Assembly: GCA_038320555.1 (NCBI GenBank) | Contig: JBBQEJ010000007.1 | Coordinates: 8,210-72,209 of the forward strand | Reading direction: 5' to 3' | DNA length: 64,000 nucleotides | From: JALZOC01 sp038320555 | Lineage (GTDB): Bacteria > Acidobacteriota > Vicinamibacteria > Vicinamibacterales > 2-12-FULL-66-21 | In this document: piece after piece, positions 51,085 to 58,326 of the stretch | Position numbering within the stretch: the stretch's first letter is position 1 | Layout: every line of letters starts with the position of its first letter | Program-made: the position numbers and the translations under genes | Notes under the pieces: generated by a model | The model's input: the letters and a program-made list of their open reading frames with translations, nothing else | The model's database searches: none | Told to the model about the DNA's origin: nothing

Positions 51085-53685
51085 ATGATCACTCACGACA
51101 CATTTCCTGTCATCTTGGCGTCCCGCACGGCGATAGCGGTTCTGGCGTGTGCGCTGCTCGGTATGCCTTCAGCAGCGTCCGCGCAGGCCCCTGGATCCGT
51201 GCAGGGGCTGGTGCAGGACCAGTCGGGCGGCCTTGTGCCGCACGCGGCGGTGGAGCTCCTCGACGGCGCCGGGACGATCGTCGCCACGACCCAGACAGAC
51301 ACGTCGGGAACATTTTCATTCACCGGCGTGTCGCCCGGCGACTACACCATTCGCACCTCACTCGAGGGATTCAAGCCGATCGTCGCGCGGGTTCGTGTGG
51401 CCCCGGGACGCCGGACCACCGCGCAGAAACTGACGCTCGAGTTGGCGTCCATTGCACAGGAAATCACGGTCGAGCGCGACGCGGCGAGCCTGGGCACTGG
51501 CGCGGACGCGAACCGCGACGGCGTGACGATCGACAGTTCCGCTCTGCGGGACATCCCGATCTTCGATCGGGATGTCGTCGGCACGCTCTCGCGATTCCTC
51601 GACGCGTCGGCGCTCGGCACCGGGGGCGTGACCCTCGTGGTTGACGGGATGGAAGCCCGCAAGGTTGGCGTAGCGCCCTCGGCGATTCAACAGGTGAAGA
51701 TCAACCAGGATCCCTATTCGGCAGAGTTTCCGCGTCCGGGGCGCGGACGAATCGAGGTCATCACCAAGGCGGGCACCGACAAATACAAAGGGTCGATGGA
51801 CTTCACGTTCCGTGACGCGCGGTTGAACTCGCGCGATCCGTTTGCCGATTCCCGTCCGCCCGAGCAGCGCCGGATTTACGAAGCCGTGCTCGGCGGCCCC
51901 GTGAGCGACGGGAAGCACACCTCGTTTCTCTTCACGCTCGATCGCAGTGAAGAGAACCTGCAGTCCATCGTGTTCGCCGCCGGCCCGGCGGGCCCGGTGC
52001 ACGCGATCGTACCCGCGCCGGATCGCGGTCTCGAACTGTCCGCGTCGGTGAACCACCAGCAAGGGAAGCGTCACACGTTGTCGCTGCGCGTCACCAACGA
52101 ACAGTCGCACACGACCAATCAGGGCGTCGGCGGAACGACGCTCCCGGAAGCGGGCGTCGACAACCACGGCCGCGAGGCGCAGCTCGTGCTGGGGGCGCGC
52201 AGCGTGCTGAACGGGCGGCTCCTCAACGAGTTCCGTTTCCTGGTTGGGCACGAGAGCGGGTCGGCGGTCAGTCTCCATCCAGGCCAGCGGATCGTCGTGC
52301 TCGATGCCTTCACGGGGGGCGGGGCGCAGACCAATCAGCGCTCGACCGAGGATCACTTCAACCTCGCCGAGTCGTTGACCTACGTGCACGGCAAGCACCT
52401 GTTCAAGGCAGGGTTCGCCGTGCCGGATTTCAGCCGGCGCGGGTTCGACGACGGCTCGTACCGCGAGGGGTCGTTCACGTTCGCGTCACTGGAAGATTAC
52501 GCGCTCGGACGTCCTCTGTCCTTCCTGCAGCAGCGTGGGGACGGCCATATCGTCTTCCTGCAGAAAGTCTTCGGCGCGTTCGTGCAGGACCAGATCAATG
52601 TGAGCGATCACGTGTCAATCACGCCGGGGCTGCGCTACGACTGGCAGAACATCTTCCGCGACAACAATAATGTCGCGCCGCGGCTGTCGGTCGCGTACGC
52701 GATCCACAAGAACACCGTTGTCCGGGGCGGCGGCGGCGTGTTCTACGATCGCGCCGGAGACGGACCGATTCGCGAGGTGCTGCGCTCGCGCGAAGATCGG
52801 CTTGTGCGGATCATCCTGCTGGATCCTGCGTATCCCGATCCGTTCGCGTCGGGGCCGGCCAACGCGGCGGTTCGCAGTGTCGTGGTGCTTTCGCCGGACA
52901 TGCGGATTCCCTATACGTTCCAGTACGGTGCCGGTCTCGAGCGTGTCGTACGGAAGGGTACGACCATCGCGGTGAATTATTTGGGATCGCGCGGCGTGGA
53001 TCTGTTCCGGTCGCGGGACATCAACGCGCCGCTGGCGCCGCTCTATGACGGCCGGCCGGATCCCGCGTTCGGGCAGATTCGACAAATAGAGTCCGCCGGA
53101 CGGCAGACCGCGCATTCCCTTCAGATCCTCGGGCGGGGGCGCCTGGCGCCGCGCCTGCAGGGATCGGTGCAGTACACGATCGCCACCGCTCATAACGACA
53201 CGAGCGGGATCAATTCTCTGCCGGCGAACAACCACGACCTCTCCGGCGAGTTTGGACGAGCGGACTTCGATCAGCGGCACCGTCTGGAAGCCCTGCTCAC
53301 GCTGAAAGGCGGCGCATGGGCGAATGTCGGCGTCAGCTTGTCGCTTGGATCCGGCCGGCCCTACACGGAACGCACCGGGCGCGACGACTTCCATACGGGA
53401 CAGACCAACGCGCGCCCGGCTGGAGTCGGGCGCAATACATTGCGGGGCCCCGGATTCGCGAGCCTTGACGTCCGGTGGTTGCACGAGTTTGCGCTCGGGT
53501 CCGCCAAGGCCGGCAAACGCGACGAGGACGCGCCGGCTTTCAGCATTGGAATCGATGCGTTCAATGTCACGAATCGCGTCAACTACTCGGGGTTCGTCGG
53601 GACCCTCACGTCGCCGTTCTATGGCCAGGCGATTGCCGCCCAGCCGCCGCGTCGGGTTCAACTCTCGGCGGGATTCCATTTCTAA
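51085..53685 (+). CDS. TonB-dependent receptor-like protein with carboxypeptidase-regulatory domain
   Basis: An 866-aa outer-membrane protein. Signal peptide to about residue 34 (SAASAQ), then the regulatory-like domain (VQGLVQDQSGGLVPHAAVEL; PGDYTIRTSLEGF), a plug with DIPIFDRDVVGTLSRFLD, and the barrel ending QLSAGFHF. It is shorter than the receptor at 12480 and lacks a clear TonB box. It is 15 bp upstream of the PepSY-like gene, suggesting an operon. Substrate unknown. Confidence 0.9.
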   Translation: MITHDTFPVILASRTAIAVLACALLGMPSAASAQAPGSVQGLVQDQSGGLVPHAAVELLDGAGTIVATTQTDTSGTFSFTGVSPGDYTIRTSLEGFKPIVARVRVAPGRRTTAQKLTLELASIAQEITVERDAASLGTGADANRDGVTIDSSALRDIPIFDRDVVGTLSRFLDASALGTGGVTLVVDGMEARKVGVAPSAIQQVKINQDPYSAEFPRPGRGRIEVITKAGTDKYKGSMDFTFRDARLNSRDPFADSRPPEQRRIYEAVLGGPVSDGKHTSFLFTLDRSEENLQSIVFAAGPAGPVHAIVPAPDRGLELSASVNHQQGKRHTLSLRVTNEQSHTTNQGVGGTTLPEAGVDNHGREAQLVLGARSVLNGRLLNEFRFLVGHESGSAVSLHPGQRIVVLDAFTGGGAQTNQRSTEDHFNLAESLTYVHGKHLFKAGFAVPDFSRRGFDDGSYREGSFTFASLEDYALGRPLSFLQQRGDGHIVFLQKVFGAFVQDQINVSDHVSITPGLRYDWQNIFRDNNNVAPRLSVAYAIHKNTVVRGGGGVFYDRAGDGPIREVLRSREDRLVRIILLDPAYPDPFASGPANAAVRSVVVLSPDMRIPYTFQYGAGLERVVRKGTTIAVNYLGSRGVDLFRSRDINAPLAPLYDGRPDPAFGQIRQIESAGRQTAHSLQILGRGRLAPRLQGSVQYTIATAHNDTSGINSLPANNHDLSGEFGRADFDQRHRLEALLTLKGGAWANVGVSLSLGSGRPYTERTGRDDFHTGQTNARPAGVGRNTLRGPGFASLDVRWLHEFALGSAKAGKRDEDAPAFSIGIDAFNVTNRVNYSGFVGTLTSPFYGQAIAAQPPRRVQLSAGFHF

Positions 53686-53700
53686 AAAACAGGAGCGAAG

Positions 53701-54210
53701 ATGAAACGCACGGGACTGGCACTGGTCATTGGATTGATGGCGGCGGGCGCGGCATACGCAGGACAACCGGCGGGTGGAATGCAGAGCAAGGCGGCGGAAA
53801 AAGCGGAGAAGAAGGAAGCAAAAGACCACGACCAGAAGATGAATCTGAGCAAGCTGCCGCCGGCGGTCAGGGCGACGGTCGAGTCCGAATCGAAAGGGGC
53901 GACGGTCAAGGGCGTCTCGAGCGAGAAGGAGCACGGCAAGACGGTGTACGAGCTCCAGACGCTCGTCAACGGCCGCACGCGCGACCTGATGATCGACTCG
54001 GCGGGCAAGGTCTACGTCGTCGAAGAGCAGCTCGATGTCGATAAGGCCCCCGCCCCGGTGAGGGCCGCGTTGGAGGCGAAGGGGAAGATCGTCGTTCTCG
54101 AGTCCGTCATGAAGGACGGGAAGACGACATACGAAGGCCAGGTCCAGACCAAGGGCGGCAAGAAGGTCGCCATCGAAGTCGACGCCGACGGCAAACCGAT
54201 CAGGCCGTAA
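53701..54210 (+). CDS. Secreted protein with two PepSY-like repeats
   Basis: A 169-aa periplasmic protein with a signal peptide (1-20), a lysine/glutamate-rich stretch (about 30-48) and two repeated domains: about 48-108 (LPPAVRATVESESKGATVKG) and about 114-169 (APAPVRAALEAKGKIVVLES), each with a beta-hairpin (GKTVYELQT; GKTTYEGQV). Such PepSY-like proteins act as binding or inhibitory modules. The histidine kinase remnant starts right after its stop codon. Confidence 0.82.
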   Translation: MKRTGLALVIGLMAAGAAYAGQPAGGMQSKAAEKAEKKEAKDHDQKMNLSKLPPAVRATVESESKGATVKGVSSEKEHGKTVYELQTLVNGRTRDLMIDSAGKVYVVEEQLDVDKAPAPVRAALEAKGKIVVLESVMKDGKTTYEGQVQTKGGKKVAIEVDADGKPIRP

Positions 54211-54236
54211 GATCAGGGTCATGCGGATCGCTGGTC

Positions 54237-54866
54237 GAAGAGCACGAGCTGCGAACGCCGGTGTCCATCATCCGCACCGCCGCCGATGTCACGCTCAGTC
54301 AGCCCGAACGCGACGAATCGGAGTATCGAGAGGCGCTCGCGGCCGTCTCGCAGCAGAGCTCACGTCTCACTCGTCTCGTGGACGACATGCTGGTACTGGC
54401 GCGCGCCGACGGCGGAGGCTATCCGGTGGTGTTGGCCGACGTCGACCTGACCGATCTCGTGGCCGGGTGTGTGCGTGAGCTTGGCGGGCGCGCCGATGAC
54501 CGGGACATCCGGGTCAGCACGTCGCTGGAGCCGGTCCGGATCATGGCCGACGAAGCCTTGCTCCGCCGCATGTTCGGTAACCTGCTGAACAACGCCCTCA
54601 CGTATACGCCCCGTGGCGGGTCCGTGAACGTGTCACTCGCCAGACTGCAGCAAGCTGTCGAATTGCGCGTCGCGGACACCGGTCCAGGCATTCCACCGGA
54701 GGATCGTGAGCGGGTGTTCGAGCGCTTCGTGCGGCTGGATTCCGCGCGTGCCGCTGGCGGCGCCGGCCTCGGCCTCGCGATCGCGCGCTGGGTCGCGGAG
54801 GTTCACGGCGGCCGCGTGGACGTGCGCTCCAGCGGACCGGACTTCGCTGCGAGCCTGCCCGCCTAG
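54237..54866 (+). pseudogene. 5'-truncated sensor histidine kinase
   Basis: Coding signal for a histidine kinase begins in the middle of the DHp domain: EEHELRTPVSII (the H-box histidine is encoded at 54243-54245), followed by the N box LLRRMFGNLLNNAL, G1 ADTGPGIPPEDRERVFERF and G2 GAGLGLAIARWV, ending ...DFAASLPA. The sensor, membrane helices and HAMP region are absent: only 26 bp separate the PepSY stop from this motif. GTG 54261 could start a 201-aa protein without the phosphorylated histidine. Best read as a deletion remnant. Confidence 0.7.
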
Positions 54867-54928
54867 CACGACGCTGTCAGATCAGCCAATTTGCTCGGAC
54901 GACGGTCGGCTATTTGTCACGACGAGTT

Positions 54929-55087
54929 CACGCAGAGAGCGCCGAGAGCGCGGAGCAGACAATTAAGGAGGCGGCTGCTCACCCCTTCCGGCAACTCGCG
55001 CTTTGCGCGAGTTGAAGGGTCACGAGATCCCGGAAACAAGCAGCGCATTGAAACGGCCGCTACTTGTTTCTGGTTACCGGAAGGTCA
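54929..55087. repeat. Composite palindromic element, truncated copy
   Basis: Same order of modules as at 17481-17752: an outer CGCAGAGAGCGCCGAGAGCG block (54931-54950), a hairpin AACTCGCGCTTTGCGCGAGTT (54993-55013), then the core GGTCACGAGATCCCGGAAAC/AAGCAG (55018-55043) paired with GCTACTTGTTTCTGG (55059-55073). CCTTCCGG (54985-54992) also pairs with CCGGAAGG (55077-55084). The right end runs into the 3' end of the beta-barrel gene. Confidence 0.75.
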
Positions 55088-55610
55088 CTCCAAGGCTGGC
55101 GCGCCAGAAGTCCAGCTTGTGGCCTTCGCTGAGTTCAAACAGCGTCACGTCTCGCAGCGAACGCATGCGCCGCAGGTCAGCCCGCAGGCCGAAGCGCTTC
55201 GTGAAAAATACGTTCGTGCCGAGGCCGATGTCGTAGCCTAACGCGTTCTTCCCCCGCGGACGAATCAGGCCGAAGCCCAGGACCCCGTAGGGCCGCACGG
55301 GACCGGCCGGCACGATCACGAGGAAATTGGTCATCGCGGTGAGCATCGAGCTCTTGCCATCCGCCGTCTCTCCGAAGAAATGGCGCGCATAGCTGATGTC
55401 CTGCTCGGTGCCTGAGTACTGGCCCGTCTTCCCGAATGAGATGCCGAGATTGGTGCGCCTTTCGTCGCAGTTGCGGAGGCTGACGCAATTCACTGAGTCG
55501 CCGCCGTAGTTGTAGCCGGCAAATGGCGTGAAGAAGCCCTGCGCTGCCGCAGGAACCGTCGTCGCAGCCACGCCAGCACACGCAAGAACGAGGATTCGCA
55601 CAAGTCTCAT
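55074..55610 (-). CDS. Outer-membrane beta-barrel protein
   Basis: A 178-aa exported protein: signal peptide (MRLVRILVLACAGVAATTVPAAAQ), then alternating beta-strand pattern (FFTPFAGYNYGGD; ISFGKTGQY; VRPYGVLGFGLIRPRG; LGYDIGLGTNVFF; RASLGVTFR) with an aromatic C-terminus. It fits small OmpX/OprF-type barrels found in Acidobacteria. Two cysteines (CVSLRNC) may form a loop disulfide. The last codons lie in the composite repeat element. Confidence 0.8.
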   Translation of the reverse strand: MRLVRILVLACAGVAATTVPAAAQGFFTPFAGYNYGGDSVNCVSLRNCDERRTNLGISFGKTGQYSGTEQDISYARHFFGETADGKSSMLTAMTNFLVIVPAGPVRPYGVLGFGLIRPRGKNALGYDIGLGTNVFFTKRFGLRADLRRMRSLRDVTLFELSEGHKLDFWRASLGVTFR

Positions 55611-55644
55611 GGTCACCGGTTTCTTTTCGCAGCCCCAAAGATAC

Positions 55645-55674
55645 TTGGGGTCAGATCTCGAGATCTGACCCCAA
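55645..55674. repeat. Perfect 30-bp palindrome, REP-like
   Basis: TTGGGGTCAGATCTC (55645-55659) is followed directly by its exact reverse complement (55660-55674). GGGGTCAGA...TCTGACCCC palindromes of this type are known near REP-associated tyrosine transposases, but no transposase is in this window. Confidence 0.8.
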
Positions 55675-56069
55675 CTTACAGTGTACTAAAGGGGAGCAAG
55701 CCTTTATGTTCAAAAATGGACATCCCGTCCGGAAGGCGGCTCGACGGGGTCATCTTCAGGCGACAGCGCTGCCGCTAATCGTTGGATAAATCGAAGGCGT
55801 CTCCCGGGCGCGATCTTGCTCTCCAGCGTTCCATCCACGAGTGCGACGGCCGAAAACGGCCAACGGTCGTGGTGGAGGGCCGATTGTCTGAGCGAAAGTC
55901 TCCCGGCGACCCATTGACGAGCAACTCGACGCGGATATGGATCAAGCCGAAGCCTGATCGCCGCCGGACGGCGGAGCCTGATCGACCGTCAGAGAACAGC
56001 GGAGCCTCACCACTCGGGAACGCGAGAGATGAGGAAGGGAAAGACAAAAAGAGTACAACCGATGGCCGT
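55675..56069. other. Gene-free spacer
   Basis: 395 bp with no convincing gene. It begins with CTTACAGTGTACTAAAGGGG and an AT-rich piece (ATGTTCAAAAATGGACAT). Further on are two imperfect direct repeats of GCGGAGCCTGATCGNC / AGCGGAGCCTCACC. A short minus-strand open frame (55775-56047) shows no conserved features. Possibly the debris of a mobile element; not provable. Confidence 0.4.
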
Positions 56070-57185
56070 CTATCCTAGCAGCGGCATCACGGTCAGGGCC
56101 GACAACAGGTGGAGATTGCCTGCCGCGAACCATGGCCAGAAGCGCCCGGGCCGGGATTCGGTTGCCAGCAGAATATTGAATCCCACGGTCAGCGGCAGCA
56201 GGATGCGCGTGATCGCAGCCGTGTGCGGGTCCGCGAGCACGCGATCGAGCAGGAGCATCAACACCACATAAGGAACGGCGACCCGCCACCAGGGATCGCT
56301 GTACTTCCGGTGGAGAAGCACGTACACGGCCTGCACAACCATCGACGACAACAGGGCCAGGGCACGTCCCTCGCCTGAGAAAAGTCCCCCGGCGCGAACT
56401 GCCGCGAGCGTCTGCGTCCAGCGCGCCGTCAGCGCGGTGGCCGGTGCCATGAGCGTGTCAGCGCCGGCGAAAATCGTCGACCGATAAATCGAGCGCAGGT
56501 AGTCCTCCCATACCAAGAGAGGCAATGCCGCGAGCGCGACAGCGGCGGCGAGCCGGATCCATGCTCGCCGATCGCGTGGAAACGGTTGCGCCGCCACGAC
56601 CAGCAGGTTCGTCTCGCGCGCCAGCCCCGCAATTCCGACAATTACGGCCGACAGGAAAGGGCGACGTTTTTCCACCGCCCGCACTGCGCACACCGTCAGG
56701 ACGAGGCTGGGTGCGTCGAGTAACGCGAACCTCACCGACCACAGCACCCCGTGCGAGAACAGGCACGCGGTCCACAGGGCCAGACCTCTCCCCGAGGCTG
56801 GCGGAATCCAGCGCGTGAGCAACCACGCGAGGACCATCCAGCAGACGACGTTCTGAAGGGCGTAGACCTCGATGATCCACGCCGGGCGTCCGAGTCCGAA
56901 GGCGAACGCAGTCCAGCTGAAGAGAATGCGCCGCGCGCGGAAAGGCGGAAGGTCTATCGCGTGATCGACGAGCGGATCGCGGCAGAGCGGGTCGAGCGCG
57001 CGCTGCGCGTAGAACTGACCGTCGTAGCTCGCCCATGGGGGATAGGTGAAATGCGGCACCTCACGGAGCGCCGGCGCTTCAGAGTCGGCGCCGGCCGGAA
57101 AACCGATGAGCGCGGTGAAGCCTGTACCGGGATGGTAGAATCGCGACACCGATACCAGGAACAGGATGACCAGTGCGATCGCCAC
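56070..57185 (-). CDS. Polytopic inner-membrane protein, glycosyltransferase-like
   Basis: About 371 aa from GTG 57185, which puts a hydrophobic segment at the N-terminus; the frame is open further upstream but over the start of a divergent gene. About eight to nine transmembrane helices with loops such as FTYPPWASYDGQFYAQRALD (near residue 45), EVYALQNVVCWMVLAWLL, ARETNLLVVAAQPFPRDRRA and SDPWWRVAVPYVV. The aspartate early in the first loop (SYDGQFY) and the architecture fit GT-C-like membrane glycosyltransferases, but no lipid-donor motif is certain. Confidence 0.6.
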   Translation of the reverse strand: MAIALVILFLVSVSRFYHPGTGFTALIGFPAGADSEAPALREVPHFTYPPWASYDGQFYAQRALDPLCRDPLVDHAIDLPPFRARRILFSWTAFAFGLGRPAWIIEVYALQNVVCWMVLAWLLTRWIPPASGRGLALWTACLFSHGVLWSVRFALLDAPSLVLTVCAVRAVEKRRPFLSAVIVGIAGLARETNLLVVAAQPFPRDRRAWIRLAAAVALAALPLLVWEDYLRSIYRSTIFAGADTLMAPATALTARWTQTLAAVRAGGLFSGEGRALALLSSMVVQAVYVLLHRKYSDPWWRVAVPYVVLMLLLDRVLADPHTAAITRILLPLTVGFNILLATESRPGRFWPWFAAGNLHLLSALTVMPLLG

Positions 57186-57765
57186 GCCACGATACGTCCA
57201 TTGCCTCGTGGTGGCGGTTGTCCTGTTTGGCTGCCGGTCTTCCACGCCATTGGCCCCCGTCCGGGTTGTGGATCTAATCCGCGAGATGGATCGCGCCGAC
57301 AAGCGGCCGGCAGGCGGCTTTTCTATCGCGATGCAGCAGGTCGACGGCGTGCCCCGCCCGGCCATCGCTGCGGCGGTGCCGAGCCGGCTGACGGTGGCGC
57401 TTCCTCTTCCCAGGCGCGGCGTCTTTCACGCGTTTGTGGCGCTCGCCGACGGACCTCCCGGCGTGAGGGCCGCACCGGTTCGTCTTCGCGTCGGCGTCAG
57501 CGATCATCGCATCTACGAAGGCGTTACGGAGCTGATCCTTTCGCCCGGCCGGCACACGTGGATCGACTTCAGCGCCGACCTGTCCGCTTACGCGGGCTGG
57601 AAGTGGAGCCTATTCTATCGTCCGGATCGGATCACGTGGAGGGTTGTTCTCGCCGCCGACGCGACGGAAGCGTTACCCGCGACCGTACTCTGGGGAGCGC
57701 CCGAAATCACTACCGACACGCAATCAGCGCGCGAGTACACCGCGCGCCGTCAGGGGTTGCGCTGA
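57166..57765 (+). CDS. Putative lipoprotein with carbohydrate/sulfatase-associated-like domain
   Basis: A 199-aa protein from ATG 57166 (AGGA 5 bp upstream). VVAVVLFGCRSS at about residues 15-26 is a lipobox-like signal. The rest is a beta-rich domain: VFHAFVALADG, PVRLRVGVSDHRIYEGVTEL, HTWIDFSADLSAYAGWKWSL. This pattern is familiar from the N-terminal region of some secreted sulfatases in Acidobacteria, but here it stands alone. Its start overlaps the opposite-strand gene at 57185 by 20 bp. Function unknown. Confidence 0.65.
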   Translation: MTSAIATPRYVHCLVVAVVLFGCRSSTPLAPVRVVDLIREMDRADKRPAGGFSIAMQQVDGVPRPAIAAAVPSRLTVALPLPRRGVFHAFVALADGPPGVRAAPVRLRVGVSDHRIYEGVTELILSPGRHTWIDFSADLSAYAGWKWSLFYRPDRITWRVVLAADATEALPATVLWGAPEITTDTQSAREYTARRQGLR

Positions 57766-57792
57766 ACCCTGGCACTCCACGACGCCTGGGTT

Positions 57793-57969
57793 TTATCTTC
57801 TTCTCAAGAAGAACCACACCACCGCCAGCACGATTACCCCACCAATCCACAACGGCCGATCGTGTGTGAAGCTTGATTCCACCCACGACATGGCAGATCG
57901 CATTGTTGTCGCGATCCCGCTGAAAGCACTGGAGCCCGCGTATTCGCCGAGAGATTGTGAGATCAGCAC
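57793..57969 (-). CDS. Small membrane protein, candidate (58 aa)
   Basis: A short frame that begins with GTG 57969 (MLISQSLGEYAGSSAF...) and ends WIGGVIVLAVVWFFLRRR. It consists of a short soluble part and one C-terminal membrane helix followed by arginines. No Shine-Dalgarno sequence is evident, but it lies 46 bp after another small gene on the same strand (58016-58267), so the two may be co-transcribed. No homologous family recognised. Confidence 0.35.
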   Translation of the reverse strand: MLISQSLGEYAGSSAFSGIATTMRSAMSWVESSFTHDRPLWIGGVIVLAVVWFFLRRR

Positions 57970-58015
57970 GCCAGAGTATTACACGGTCAAGCTCGCATCG
58001 GGTCAGCTGGAACTC

Positions 58016-58267
58016 TCATGGAACGCTCGCCGGCGGCACTCCCGTCAGACGGCGATAGGCCTCAGCGGCCCGCTCTATTAGTTCAGGGGTTTCGTTTCTC
58101 TCGGTCAGCGTGGTCCACAAATCGAGCAGTGCCCCCTCGCGACCTTCTCCGGTGCCTGTGGCGACGGCAAAATTCGGCGGCCGGGTGGAATCGAACAAAG
58201 TGACGTGGGTGGGGTCAGCCCTGCCGGGGATAGGATCGGCGAACTCGAGCCGCAGCCATGCAGTCAT
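58016..58267 (-). CDS. Small protein of unknown function
   Basis: An 83-aa protein with a conserved-looking centre, RPPNFAVATGTGEGREGALL, then a helical tail (LDLWTTLTERNETPELIERA). It has no signal peptide or membrane segment. Codon use and composition match the flanking genes, which supports a real gene. No family recognised. Confidence 0.5.
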   Translation of the reverse strand: MTAWLRLEFADPIPGRADPTHVTLFDSTRPPNFAVATGTGEGREGALLDLWTTLTERNETPELIERAAEAYRRLTGVPPASVP

Positions 58268-58326
58268 ACGTCGGTGATTGTATCGCCATGGCTAACAGAA
58301 CGAATTGAGTCAGCTGGTTTTAGGCT

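Noticed and set aside
52615..54222. Minus-strand open frame of about 535 codons across the TonB receptor and PepSY genes
   Set aside because: It spans two genes with strong motifs on the other strand and has no domain of its own.
55775..56047. Minus-strand open frame of 90 codons in the spacer
   Set aside because: Composition is not protein-like, there is no ribosome-binding site and it overlaps direct repeats.
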